From Plantago elongata (taxonomy: Eukaryota > Streptophyta > Magnoliopsida > Lamiales > Plantaginaceae): a stretch of 23,275 bases of DNA. This document shows positions 9,701 through 21,189 of the stretch, piece after piece. Under the pieces are notes generated by a model. The model searched no databases and was not told the origin of the DNA. It was given only the letters and a program-made list of their open reading frames with translations. How positions within the stretch are numbered: the first letter of the stretch is position 1; each line of letters begins with the position of its first letter. The stretch is taken from the NCBI GenBank assembly GCA_036897095.1, contig JAYMSP010002612.1:1-23275 (forward strand). Direction: 5' to 3'. The translations under genes and the position numbers were made by a program.

Positions 9701-11603
9701 TAGTGTCAAATGTTGATCCATGTCAACCTAGCCTGACCAGCTTCCGCAATTCTGTCATTTTATTTTAAGATTAGTAGATTATTTGTTACTACAATGAAGT
9801 TTTTTCCATTGCAGGTTGGCATACGTACTTTTGGATAGCATTTGTGCCTTTTATTGTAAGTTTCCATGCTTAATCTGTACTACGTATGGTGTGACCATGC
9901 AATTTAGATTTTTTTTTTTTTCCCTTGAATTATCGAACATGACTTTCATGTAGTTGGCACATAAGATGGTGTTCTGCAGCTGCAATAAAATATTTATCAA
10001 CTTAATTTGTAGAGTCATGTTGGGTTGCTGGCCAGTATCAGTCCTTTACATGTTTCTTTCATATAACAATTAACAAATATGCATCAAGTCTATTAGCTTC
10101 CATATCTTTGCATATATAATTTTCAACCAGGTCTCCATTGGTCTCAATTCAATATTAATGGTATATGTGAAGTTCCTACTAAAACTCTTTTTCGTTATGC
10201 CAATAATGTGTGTAAGATTTACGAGTTTCCTTTGATAATTGACCATGCAAATAACTGCAACTGTATTTGACCAAACGCCGCCCTTTAATGGACTCGTCCA
10301 ATAGTCTCGTTGTTGTATAAGAGTAGTATTTGGAGAAGGCTAATGCGTGTTATTGGCCCTTTGTGAATTTTTTTTGGCTCATGTAACCTACCCAAGTGAT
10401 TCTTGCTTATTTGTTGCACTATAATGTCATGTAAGGCAATACAGTGATGCATTTTATTTGAAAGATAATGCCAAACTGGTTTAAGTTAGTAAACAATTAA
10501 TTGATATTTATGTGACAATTCAACTTGCAGCTTCTTATTGCTGTTGGCACGAAACTAGAGCATGTAATTAGCCAGTTGGCCAATGAAGTTGCGGAGAAAC
10601 ACATTGCCATTGAGGGTGACCTGGTGGTGACGCCTTCAGATGAGCACTTTTGGTTCAGCCGGCCCAAAGTTGTTCTTTACTTGATTCATTTTATTCTCTT
10701 CCAAAATGCTTTTGAAATTGCATTTTTCTTTTGGATATTGGTATGAAATTCATTCCTTGAACCTCAACCTTAAACCAAATTCAATTTGCAGCAGTTTAAA
10801 AACTAAAATGCTCTGTTTTTCACGTACAGGTACAATATGGTTTTGACTCCTGTATAATGGGTAAAGTCCGTTATATTGTTCCAAGACTCATTATAGGGTA
10901 TTTCTTTCTCATTTTACCTTTTTCCTGTTCCTCTCTTGTTCTCTTTGTGCTTACCTGTTAATAGTTTGCTTGGGTATTCAGTGTTTTTATCCAGGTAGTA
11001 TGCAGCTACAGCACGCTGCCACTCTATGCTCTTGTCACACAGGTAAATATGCTGATCTTCTTGAGATTATTACATTGAAGTTACATGTCTGATTTATGTA
11101 GAAAGATTGAAACTTTGAAGTAATTTTTATGGTACCATAAAGGCCTCTTTTGTTACTCCCTAGCAAATTTCTGCACCTTGTTAAAGTTTCTAGCACCTGA
11201 TGAAAATACGATATGAATTATATACATGAAAACAAGAAAAAAAGAAACTGACAGTAAGTGATGCAACTAACACACACAAGGCGTTTTTGGTCCTTCCCCG
11301 TACTAGTTTATTTTCTTTCAATGAAACATGGTTTCACATGTGTTGGTTTCTTTTGTCCTGGAAATGTAGATGGGAACACATTTCAAGAAATCAATATTTG
11401 ATGAGCACATTCAAGTTGGGCTTGTTGGATGGGCACAGAAGGTGAAGAAGAAGCAGGGGTTAAAGGCTGCGCTTGCTGGGTCAACTCAAGGAGGTTCAAC
11501 TACTACTACTACTACTACAAATGAAGGATCATCTACTTTACGTGGGATTCAAATGGGAGGGATTAGTGCTCCTCCGGCCCAACAACCTTCCAATGGTTCT
11601 TGA
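6730..11603 (+). CDS. MLO-like seven-transmembrane protein (clade II, MLO1-like)
   Basis: Exons: 6730-6858, 7022-7079, 7344-7552, 7898-8014, 8094-8154, 8413-8507, 8786-8860, 9005-9093, 9216-9265, 9815-9855, 10531-10740, 10830-10897, 10982-11042, 11370-11603. All introns are GT-AG and phases join cleanly into 498 codons, the usual MLO length. Seven hydrophobic segments lie near residues 17-37, 63-80, 143-166, 279-293, 296-316, 355-378 and 392-420. Family landmarks include LEFTPTWVVAAVCTVIVAIS, EALQKVKEELMLLGFISLLLT, LSLEALHHLHIFIF, THCRGNPKFNFHKYM, EGDLVVTPSDEHFWF and VGLVGWAQKVKKK, the last being the C-terminal calmodulin-binding region. Loop cysteines (QICVHP, LLPC, GYCAAK, THC) are present. 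It most resembles Arabidopsis MLO1, a group not usually tied to powdery mildew susceptibility in eudicots, where clade V is. MLO proteins act at the plasma membrane; recent work links several to calcium flux. The tail has seven threonines encoded by an ACT run. No disruption is seen. Confidence 0.95.
8899..8934. repeat. (GC)9(AC)8 microsatellite in an MLO intron
   Basis: A run of GC dinucleotides at 8901-8918 is followed by AC dinucleotides at 8919-8934. With the preceding AT this gives 36 bases of unbroken purine-pyrimidine alternation in the intron between exons 8786-8860 and 9005-9093. Small plus-strand open frames across it are only the repeat. Confidence 0.95.
11500..11519 (+). repeat. 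ACT trinucleotide run in last MLO exon
   Basis: A trinucleotide run in the reading frame encodes seven consecutive threonines in the disordered C-terminal tail of the MLO protein, after the calmodulin-binding segment. It is probably length-variable between individuals (inference). Confidence 0.85.
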
Positions 11604-12256
11604 AGCCAAGATAATACCTAATTAATGCACATTTTAGAATTCTAAAGAAAGGATGTTTTTGAGCTAGACCGGTCATATTTATTCAAAGCTATGGTGCTTC
11701 TCCTAGAGGCCTGTTGTTAGCCTGGCCATCGCCTATTATTTTGTCAGTAAATTATTTACCAATATGTAGAAAACTTGTTACAAGTGATTTACAGTTATCA
11801 GATGTAAAGTTTATTTATTGGTTGTCCTCTTAGGGTTATTGTTGCGCAGCTAATTTCTACCTTTAGAAACCTCTTATCATTGATCAGATTCTGAGATCAC
11901 AACATACTTGGAAGAGAAAGTGTATACAAAGACCAGCTTTTTCATTAGGAATAGGAAAGAGGGAAAGTAGCAACTCCATATTCTTCTTCCCTAGAATTTG
12001 ATAAATATGAAATGGCAATTTTTTGGAAAAACACATATGTTCTGCTTCATTCTCCAAGGAGAAGAAAAGATGTACAGTTGAATTCATTCTTAAATATATG
12101 TGAGCAGTACTGTATATACAATTGAATTATTTTTCAACTTCAAAACATCTACAAAAACAATACTTACGTAAATACATATTAATTCAGAATCAAAATATAT
12201 GTGCTTGTGTTGCAATGTTATTTCTGGTAAAGAACTGAATTCAGATCACCATTCAC
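11604..12256. other. Convergent intergenic region (two 3' ends)
   Basis: This 653-bp gap separates the MLO stop from the ABCB stop on the other strand and should hold both 3' untranslated regions. No conserved coding is seen. The minus-strand frame at 11884-12087 has no recognisable similarity. I could not assign polyadenylation signals with confidence. Confidence 0.6.
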
Positions 12257-15200
12257 CTAAGCAGCTTTTGTGTGCAATGCGACTAAAGACGCATAAACGC
12301 CACCCTCTACATTGATGAGAGAGTCATGATTTCCTTTCTCAAAAATCACACCGTTCTTGACAACAGCAATGAGATCAGCTCCCTTGATTGTTGACAACCT
12401 ATGAGCTACAACTACAGTTGTTCTGTTTGCCATTACTCTATCAAGTGCATCTTGGACTACTCTCTCTGACTCTGCATCCAATGCACTTGTAGCCTCGTCT
12501 AGTAGAAGTATCTTTGGACTTTTCACGATGGCCCTTGCTATGGCGATTCGTTGCTTCTGTCCTCCTGACAGTTGAACTCCTCGCTCTCCCACCATCGTAT
12601 CATATCCCTGGATAGAATATTCCTCAACTTATCAGCCATTTATGAAAAAACAAAGTACTGACACTGTGAATGTAATGTCGATTATCCCAGCAAAAGGCGA
12701 AGAAAAGAGAAAAAGAAGCAAGTATAGAAGTTAGACCTGTTGCAGTCCACTGATAAATTTGTGGGCGTTTGCTAGCTCGGCTGCAGCTATAATTTCTGCC
12801 TCGGTTGCATTTCCATCCTTTCCGTAACCTATATTGGCACGAATCGTTTCATTAAATAAGATTGGTTCTTGACCAACGAGTCCCATCTGCAGCCTTAGCC
12901 ATTTAAGCTGGAATTTCTGGATATCAGTTCCATCTATCGTGATCACGCCTGAATCAGGATCATAAAATCTCTCCAGCAAAGAAATCACTGTCGACTTTCC
13001 ACTTCCACTCTCTCCAACAAGAGCAACTGTCTGGAGATTTCAAGAACCATGTAATGTTACTATATATACTAAAGAGCAGTAAAAATGATATAGAAATTGA
13101 AGTTCAGGTTTGTTTTGTACCTTTCCCTTAGGAATCCTCAATGACAAGTCATGGAAAATTTTAACATCAGGCCTAGTAGGATACTTGAAGCTGATATGTT
13201 TTAGTTCAATTTCTCCTTTCAGATTCTCCAATGTTTTTCCGGATTCATCGCTTGGATCAATGTTCGACGGCCTATCGAGGTAGGCGAAAATAGAAGCAGC
13301 CGCAGACTTGGCCTTACTGGAATCTGGTGCAAATGTGCTTGACTGGGATATTGCTACAGCTGCCATAGTTAAGGCAAAGAAAACCTGCAGATCATGATTC
13401 CAGATTAGTGTCGAATTCTTTACTACCTAAAACAACACTATGAATTCTTTACTACCTAAAACAACACTCTAAGCATTGGGCATATATAGAATACTTACGC
13501 GAAAAACATCTCCAAATGTTGTTTTGCCAGCCTCAACAAGGCGTGCTCCGGCATAAAAAGCTGTAGCATAAGCAAAAAACACCAAGGCTGTAGAGAGGCC
13601 AAAGCCGATACCGCTGATCAAACCTTGTCTAATTCCCATTTCAAGAGGTCCTTCACATTTCTTTGTGTATGATTCCATTATCTTTTCTTCCGCGCAATAA
13701 GAAGCCACCGTTCTGATAGTTCCAACAGCATCGTTAGCCACTTGACTTGCTTCTTCATACATTGCCTGCTCAGACAAAGATCAAAGGATGATGAAACATT
13801 TACAAAGTTCAACATTATATGCATTCCAAGTATACATCATATATACCTTTGCATCTGCACTGAACCCAGTCATAAATTTAAGCTGCACAAATCCATTTAA
13901 CGCGATGAGAGGTACCATAGCAAGGACAATAAATGCCAACTGCCAGCTTGCAGTGAACGCTATAACAAGTCCCACTACTGCTGCCGAAAGATCTTGAACC
14001 AACTGAGCAAGTGCATCACCTACTAAAGCACGAATCGTGGCAGCATCAGCAGAGAGCCTAGAACCAATTATTCCGCTTGAGTTTTCAGGCTCATCAAACC
14101 AACCAACTTCCATGTTAACAACTTTCTCAAAGCACATCATCCTAATTCTCCTGATTAGGCGACAACCAGCCACGCCAAAGGAGTATGTCCTTAAGGGATA
14201 CGCAATTAATGAAACAAATCCAAGAACCACAAACATAAGCGCCCAAAATCTTGAATCTTCTTGTAACTTATGTGGTGGCTCATAGAAAGTCTTGATGACA
14301 AGAGACAGTAATATACCAAAAAATGGAGTTATTGCCCCATTTACAACAGCTGCCAGAGCTCCTAAGGCTAAAACTGGCAACTCAGGTTTGTTGAGCGCTA
14401 TAAGCCGACTGATTGGAACTTTTGGATGCTTATCCAGTTCATCACTCAAAGCTGCATGTTCCAGATCTTCATAATCTGTTCTAACACTAAGTCCTCTTGT
14501 CAGATCAAATGTAACCGACACTGAATGGCGACTAGTACTTCTTAGCCTTGAAGATCTCTGACTCATTAATTGAAGAAGCGATGCTGAGGATCTACCACTG
14601 GCCTGCCGACCATACTCCGTGCTGTAACTCCTGTTGTACGTCTCATCAACATCTTCTTCTGTATCTTTGTGTGCTTCTTGCATTCGAATGAGCTGCGAAT
14701 AAGCACCTTCAGGATTCTCTAATAGTTCAGAATGTGTACCTGGTTTAAGTAACAAGAAATGGTAAAATTAGTTAATGCATTATAAGGTTTAGAAATGTTG
14801 AAGAACATTTATTTTTCACCGGGGAACAAATTGTAATTAGAAGGATACAAACCTTTTTCGACCATTTTTCCCTTGTGAATGACTGCAATCATGTTGGCAT
14901 TTCGAACAGTCGTTAAACGATGTGCAACTATCACCGTTGTTCTGTTTCCCATAATCCTGTCGAGAGCCTCTTGTACAACTCTCTCTGATTCTGCGTCCAG
15001 TGCACTTGTTGCCTCATCCAAAAGTAAAATCTTTGGGTCTTTCAGAATCGCCCTAGCTATGGCTATTCTTTGCTTTTGTCCACCAGAAAGCTGAGTCCCA
15101 TGTTCACCAACCATGGTATCTAGGCCCTACACAACAACTCCAACGTTTCATTTTCTACTAACAATGAATCGAACAGTTGAAACTCGATATATGAATTAAC

Positions 15201-17228
15201 ATGAGCTGATACCATATATGAAAAGTATATATACTAGTCAATTGAATGAACACAACAGTTATCAGAGAGGACATGTTGAACCCATTGAGATTCAAGTACC
15301 TGTGGCAGTTTGTCAAGGAATTTAGCTGCATTTGCTAGTTCAGCAGCTGCTCTAATCTCCTGATCAGTCGCACCGTGCTTTCCAAAAGCGATGTTTTCCT
15401 TGATGCTACCCAGAAAAAGTACAGGTTCTTGACTGACTAGACCAATTTTGGACCTAATCCAACGCAGTTGAAATTCCTTGATATTAATTCCATCAATGAG
15501 AACTTGACCAGCATGTGGATCGTAAAATCTCTCTATCAAACTAATCACTGTCGACTTGCCACTCCCACTCTGTCCAACCAATGCAGCTGTTGTGCCCTGT
15601 GGGATCTGAAGAGAGAATCCGCTAAATATCTGCTCGGTAGGCCTGGCAGGATAACTAAAATAAATATCTATCAGCTGTATATCCCCACGAATATCACTCA
15701 ATGTCTTTCCTCTCTCCTCAAATGGATCTATCTCAGGTTTCCTCTCTATCGTCTCAAACATCTTGTATGCGGCAGCTCGACCTGCTGCAAATGCCGACAT
15801 GGAAGGTGATATCTGTCCTAGAGACCTGACACACAAAATTGCTTTAAATTAACATCAAACACTGCATTTGAATTCTCAAAACGAGCACTACTTTATTAGG
15901 TACCAGTCTACTTTATCAGTTTGTTTTGCAAACATACAAAAATTGTTAGATGAGGATATATGTAGGTTATAATTATATACTAACAGGGAGCCAGTTAACA
16001 CGGCGACAATCACAGTGAAAATATCACCGCCTGAATGACCTTGCAACACCATTTTTCCACCATACCAAACCGCCAAAGCATAACTGCAGAACATGACAAG
16101 CATAACAGATCCAAGACCAAGTCCAGTAGCCAAGCCTTCATTGACCGCTGATCTGTAAGCCTTGTCAAGGGACTTATTGTAGTTTGAGACAGCTCGTTTC
16201 TCCCCTGTAAAAGAAGCAACAGTGCGTATAGCTCCAATTGTTTGCTCAACAACTGTGGCAGCACTAGCGTATGCATTTTGTCCTCGTGTGGCCATTCTGG
16301 AAACGACGGTAGACATGATTCCACCGGATATCATGAGGGGAGGGATAGATGATAGCATCACCAATGTGAGGAGCCAGCCCTTGGTAAACGCAACTGCATA
16401 TCCTCCAACAAACGTAGCGATTGCCTGTACAAATTTACCTACCTACAGAAGCCAACTCAAGAAATGAACAAATTTGAATTGATCCATCGATTAAGCATCA
16501 TACATACTTCACCATTTAAGTTCCACAGATGAAGACACAAAACACACACATACTTATGATATATGGATATGTTTATACCTTTTCTCCCATGGCATCTTGA
16601 ATAAGAACAGTATCACCAGACATTCGTCCAATAACTTCTCCGGTGTTTACTTCCTTGTCGAAGAAAGCAATATCTTGACGCAAAATAGTCCTCAAGTAGA
16701 GGCCTCTGATTCGTGCTGCTTGTCTATCTCCAGTAATCATCCAACATGAAACCTCTACATAATCATATATGTAATTGCACATTAAAGAAAAAGTTGGTGC
16801 CTCAAGAAAATAATTAAGTCATAACAAGCATTGTTTTATATCCCTATAAATATTGATTGAAATGAGCAGTAGTACTTACGAAGCATTGCTCCGACACCGC
16901 AGCCTAGAGCGACATAGACAAGTTTCAAAGCGACCCTGGAAACAATAGGAAGGACAGGGCCAGACTGATTGGAACCAAAAGCATCAGCTAACTGGCCAAA
17001 GAGAAAGGCCATAAGAGAGGGGTTGAGACCATTTCCGATAGCACCAACGGATCCAAGGAACATGAGGAACTTATCCCAACCATCAGAGAAGACGAAAAGC
17101 TTGTACAACGGAACCGTCTTGTTGGAGGATTTAGTATCATTAATATTGTCATCACCTGAGGTAGCAGAAGCAGAGTGATGATCAATCTGAGGTTCCTGGT
17201 AAGCAAAAGCCTCAGCTTCTTCTGCCAT
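12257..17228 (-). CDS. ABC transporter B family, full-size P-glycoprotein (ABCB4/11/21-like)
   Basis: Exons in gene order: 16880-17228, 16579-16754, 15985-16442, 15300-15825, 14853-15126, 13847-14739, 13499-13765, 13121-13384, 12737-13030, 12257-12607. Introns are GT-AG and the phases join into 1283 codons, normal for a plant full transporter. Layout is TMD1-NBD1-linker-TMD2-NBD2. NBD1 has Walker A GQSGSGKS (about 411-418), signature LSGGQKQR (about 516), Walker B ILLLDEAT (about 536) and H-loop VAHR. NBD2 has GESGSGKS (about 1075), LSGGQKQR (about 1180), ILLLDEAT (about 1200) and VAHR. All ATPase motifs are intact. [20 protein letters not shown] and [29 protein letters not shown] are typical of the plant clade with ABCB4, 11, 12 and 21 and Coptis MDR1. 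Members export or import auxin or alkaloids at the plasma membrane; the substrate here cannot be read from sequence. The linker is Ser/Arg-rich. ATG 17226-17228 was chosen because the preceding in-frame codons offer only GTG. Confidence 0.96.
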
Positions 17229-17430
17229 GATCACCACCCTAGCTATATGTATGTATATATGTTATGTGTAAAAGTAGCTAGCTAAGTTATTTTGATGAAA
17301 TGTAATTATCCTTCCATATTACTATGATGATTTATGATGGCAAGACAAGAAACAAGAGAGGTGATCGAGAGAGAAAGATGATTAATTACAAGACAAGAAG
17401 TGGAAATGAAGTAAGTAATATATCGATCGA

Positions 17431-17438
17431 TTTATATA
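17431..17438 (-). promoter_or_regulatory. Probable TATA box of the ABCB gene
   Basis: On the minus strand this reads TATATAAA, about 200 bp upstream of the ABCB start codon. That leaves room for a 5' leader of roughly 170 bases. It is the best TATA-like match in the region, but no transcript supports it. Confidence 0.4.
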
Positions 17439-17443
17439 TATTG

Positions 17444-17490
17444 ACACACATTACACAACACAACACAACACAACACATTACACAACACAA
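17444..17490. repeat. ACACA-type pentanucleotide repeat
   Basis: An imperfect run of CAACA and TTACA pentamers sits immediately upstream of the putative ABCB TATA box (on the minus strand). The minus-strand poly-Cys frame across it is an artefact of the repeat. Confidence 0.85.
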
Positions 17491-17557
17491 GCACGTCGAC
17501 TTGGGTAACGCTTTCAAGTTAGTTGAGTTCTTGGAAGCATATACTACTCCTTCATAA

Positions 17558-17585
17558 TAAATAAATAAATAAATAAATAAATAAA
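17558..17585. repeat. (TAAA)7 microsatellite
   Basis: Seven perfect TAAA tetramers lie in the ABCB upstream region. Confidence 0.95.
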
Positions 17586-17952
17586 TTCCTAACACCTTTG
17601 AATTGGCTACCTCAACTAGATCAAACCCACGTTATATTCCTGCTTTTATTATTCCAACCATCATTATACATTGCATACTATTTACCTACCAATTATACAC
17701 TCAACACTTTCTATATTCATCTATCTAATATGTATGACGTACGGGCCCATAAGTATCTTATTCTAATTTTACCTAACCATTTACCCAATTCTTCAAATTA
17801 TAAGGTTACGCTAAATCCTTATTCAATTTTTCGAAATAGATAATTTATTATATCTCCAAAAATATGTAGAAAAAATAAGTGTAATACAAATTTATTACGT
17901 AATATTTATTATGTCCGTATCATATTTTCTTTATAGTTTATAATTAACAATT

Positions 17953-18027
17953 AAGTACAACTCAGTTGGTAAGACGCTTTACCTTCAACCAATAGGTTGG
18001 AGTTCGATTGACTGTTTAAAAAAAATA
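17953..18027 (+). mobile_element. tRNA-derived SINE head (remnant)
   Basis: The text ACAACTCAGTTGGTAAGACG resembles a tRNA box A, and GGAGTTCGATTGAC resembles box B. They are separated by about the distance found in tRNA genes and followed by an A-run. A clear anticodon arm and acceptor stem pairing are missing, so this looks like a decayed tRNA-related SINE and not a working tRNA gene. Target-site duplications were not identified. Confidence 0.45.
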
Positions 18028-18698
18028 TATTTTCTATATAATTTACTCAGAATGCATGCCTTAATTTGCTGTCATAACTCAAATTCAAAACAACCCATCA
18101 CTGCAATGGAATAAATATCCCTCATATTAAAACTTGGTGTGTTCACTATTTTACAAAATTAAATGTAAGTTTTGACTTAGTTCTGGTGTATGCTAATGAC
18201 AGATTCATTGATGATTATGTAATAATTGATATGAATGATATAGATTAGTTCAATTGATATGATTTAATTATAATAATTTTATGAAAAAACAAATATTGTC
18301 CATTAATCATTATTGCAATATTATATGTGATCTATCATGCGTCCTAGCAAGCCAACAAGAAAATGCTTCTTCTCCTCCTCCTCTTGGTTTATGAAATAAA
18401 AGAACTTGAAACATAATTTGTGAATCACAAAGATGAATGATAAGTGAAGAACGTAGCTTTCAGAAAATTGGCGGAGAAACAAAATGGGGAATGATAATTA
18501 GGAAAAGTAACTCCACCTAATTTCACCTTTTTCCTATCAAACATGCATTCCATTTCAAATGGTAGACTTTCGATATCATCCCAACAAAATTGAGTAATAT
18601 AAAACCCAGCCTTCTTTTTCTCAGCCCGGTGAAAAGAGAAAGAGAAAGCGACGGTTTTGTATCACTAATGTTATTAAATAATAGCATCCATAAATCAT

Positions 18699-18814
18699 TA
18701 ATTGGCTTTTTAGGAAGTAACACTTTCTTGGATATACTATAATGTTACCCATAAACTAATTGGCTTTTTAAGAAGTAACACTTTTTTGGATATACTATAA
18801 TGTTACCCATAAAC
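18699..18814. repeat. 58-bp direct tandem duplication
   Basis: Copies at 18699-18756 and 18757-18814 differ at only about two positions (AGGAAG/AAGAAG and TTTCTTGG/TTTTTTGG), so the duplication is recent. It lies just beyond the end of the Helitron helicase remnant. Confidence 0.9.
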
Positions 18815-18982
18815 TTGCACTCCATATCTTAAACTTTAATGTGTGAGTTATGTTGGTCGAATATTTAACTATACAAGTTGAAAAGTATATAGTATATACG
18901 CTGTCATTAATACAATATCATAGTAATGAGTTTGGTGAAATAAAAAAGTAGATAATACACAAAAGAGAAGGTTGACACTGGT

Positions 18983-20583
18983 TTAGAGGTTACACAACAC
19001 CTCCTTATACATCACATTGATTGTAGTGTCAGTGAGCTTGCCTTCTTCATCTAGAATCAAGACCTTCAACCCTTCTTGATGTTGACTCTTGCGAATGCAA
19101 CATAAGCTGCCCATTGATGAGTACCGGTCTAGGAAGGTAAAGGCCAATGTGAAATAGCTAATGATGAGCCTTGACTCTTGTTGGTGGTCATAGCGTAACA
19201 AACAGATATGAAAAACTGCCCCTTATGGAACCTGACTGGGAATTTGGTGAGGTCAAAGGGTGTAAGTAGCACATGTGCCATCAAGACCTTTTTGCCTGCA
19301 TTCTTACCAGCTATCATCTTGGCCGGTATGACTTTATTCCCAATATAAGTCACGACCAGTCTGGTACCATTACATAATTCAGCCACCTTGTCTACATTCT
19401 TCAACAACATGATGGGACACCCAACCTAAGGCGGATACGGTGGTTTAGGATGTCAGATGTCCTAATTGTGTTGATGAACTCATTAGAATACACATCCTCG
19501 CAGTTGACTATGTCATCTTCATCTGGACATATGCTATCGGAACTCAAGAACTCATGTGCGTCACCGGACAACAACGACATGACATATTCATTGACCTCTT
19601 CAACGATGTCATTGGTTGGAGCTATTATGGCCCAGTTCTGAAAATAATGACCATTACCAATATGATCAATGAGGGAGGGGTACATGCTACTAACCATTGC
19701 AACAATGGTATCGGTTGCATCGCGAATGAGTATATCATTGGGGAGCTTGAAATCGACCTCGCCATCATTTTGAACTCCAACGTCACCGTCTCCAACATGC
19801 AACACAACCAATCGACAAACTCCCTAATGGATTCAACTTCATGTGGAAATCCACTAGCCTACAACATAGATAGAGTAATAACACGAAATGAATATTTCAA
19901 TATGGTTGATAGGTACAATATCCTATACATTGATTGAATATAGAGACATGCACTAACCTGATGGAGCATATTCTTCATTAGCTTCAATAGTTGACAATGA
20001 GGGCATATATGAAACCCGATGAAGACAAAGATGCATGCACAATGTCTTGCCTACTGACAGGCAATATATGTCTAAAAGTCACCGCCAAATACAACAACCT
20101 TGCCACCGAATGGCAATGCAAAGGCATGGATGCCCGGTCCTCGAATAACATATCAAAGACTCCTATCAAGTGTCTCAAAACATAATCTATTAGTCATAGG
20201 TGCTTCATCCCATATGATCAACTTGGTCTTCTCAAGCAAACCGGTTAGATAACTGCTAGGAGTAAGCCTGCTACATATGGAAGTCTCATCAATCATTAGT
20301 GGTATTGTGAATCTCAAATGTGATGTCCTTCACTTTGGCAGAAAGAGTGAAGCAATATCACTGGATGCAACCGATAACACAATCTCATACTAAGACCTCA
20401 ATGCAGAACAAAAAGTTCTCCATAAGAATGTCTTTCCCGTACCACGATATCCATATAAGAAGGACCCCCCCCATCCATAGCGACAACATCCATGATCTTG
20501 TGATATACAATTATCTGCTCCTCGGTCAGACATGAATAAAGTCGATCAAATTCTTCATGCATTTCGTCAACATCATGAGCCAT
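18983..20583 (-). pseudogene. Helitron Pif1-like helicase domain, frameshifted
   Basis: A start segment reads LYSCLTEEQIIVYHKIMDVV. Walker A follows as FLYGYRGTGKTFLW in another frame, shifted at the C-run 20464-20471. Walker B is KLIIWDEAPMTNRL near 20200-20230. Next come FGGKVVVFGGDF and RHILPVSRQDIVHASLSSSGF, with a frame change between. The long open part 19401-19811 reads LLHVGDGD, AIIAPTNDIVEEVNEYV and LSSDSICPDEDD. It continues as LLKNVDKVAELCNGTRLVVTYIGNKVIPAKM and ISVCYAMTTNKSQGSSL. The end, YVAFARVNIKKG then LKVLILDEEGK and VMYKEVLCNL, again changes frame twice. Order and motifs are those of plant Helitron helicases. The plus-strand frames here (for example 19554-19937) are shadows. 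Confidence 0.85.
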
Positions 20584-20589
20584 CTTCTG

Positions 20590-21185
20590 CTATGAGATTG
20601 TTTTATCCATCTTGTACAACCACATTTTTAGGTGGTGGTATTCCCTCATACTGAATCAACGAACTACCATTGCGATAAAACACGTCTTCCTTATTTGCAA
20701 GAATGAAATTCTTTAACTGTTCCTCGGAGAGTTCCAAACTTGCATGAGGAACGTAACAAAATGTTTATTGTAATGTCAAAAGGATGAAAGTTGTATTGAA
20801 ATGCAATTAAATGTATAAAATAAATATTTTAAATAAGTATATTACCAAGATCTTCATGTTCTTACATAGTTGATATAATATATCATAAGACATATACTCC
20901 CATGTTTTTTTCCCCATAATTCCACTAGTTTAGCAATGGAGTTCGACATCAGTAGCATACATAATAAATGTCTCAAATAACGACCAGATCCTCAAAACCT
21001 TGCTTATTTGATACCATCGATATACTCTTTGTCGTCATCTAACAAATCATCGTGAAGCAAGCGTCCCTAGAAGTTGGATATAGCACGCCGACTATGGTCC
21101 TAAAATCCTCTAGTGGTACCTCGAGTATGATTCAACATGATCCTCATATAGTATACTGGACTAGACCTTGGGGGGCGTGGTAAAT
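20590..21185 (-). pseudogene. Helitron transposase linker between Rep and helicase, decayed
   Basis: Readable pieces in order on the minus strand are VYYMRIMLNHTRGTT, a DLLDDDKEYIDGIK segment, SGRYLRHLLCMLLMSNSIAKLVELWGKKHG, and LELSEEQLKNFILANKEDVFYRNGSSLIQYEGIPPPKN ending at a stop. These correspond to the YYLRMLLN, LLGDDKEYIDGI and SLIQYEGIPPP stretches that lie between Rep and helicase in plant Helitron proteins. They sit in several frames with multiple stops. Confidence 0.7.
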
Positions 21186-21189
21186 CCTA

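Larger units (their letters stand above)
17229..18982. other. Intergenic region upstream of ABCB
   Basis: I see no gene. The part next to 17228 is the probable ABCB promoter and leader. Farther out are two simple repeats (17444-17490 and 17558-17585), a tRNA-like SINE remnant (17953-18027), AT-rich sequence, and a 58-bp tandem duplication at 18699-18814. The Helitron remnant begins at 18983. Small frames in both directions have no similarity I recognise. Confidence 0.55.

Noticed and set aside
13788..14474. Plus-strand open frames opposite the ABCB gene
   Set aside because: They are antisense shadows of conserved ABCB coding exons and show no similarity of their own.
17386..17595. Cysteine-rich minus-strand peptide (69 codons)
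   Set aside because: It is produced by the ACACA and TAAA microsatellites and has no other support.
17953..18027. Functional tRNA gene
   Set aside because: Boxes resemble a tRNA, but I could not pair an acceptor stem or find a proper anticodon arm, and it is followed by an A-run as in SINEs.
19554..19937. 127-codon plus-strand frame
   Set aside because: It overlaps, on the opposite strand, the clearly recognisable Helitron helicase segment (19401-19811).
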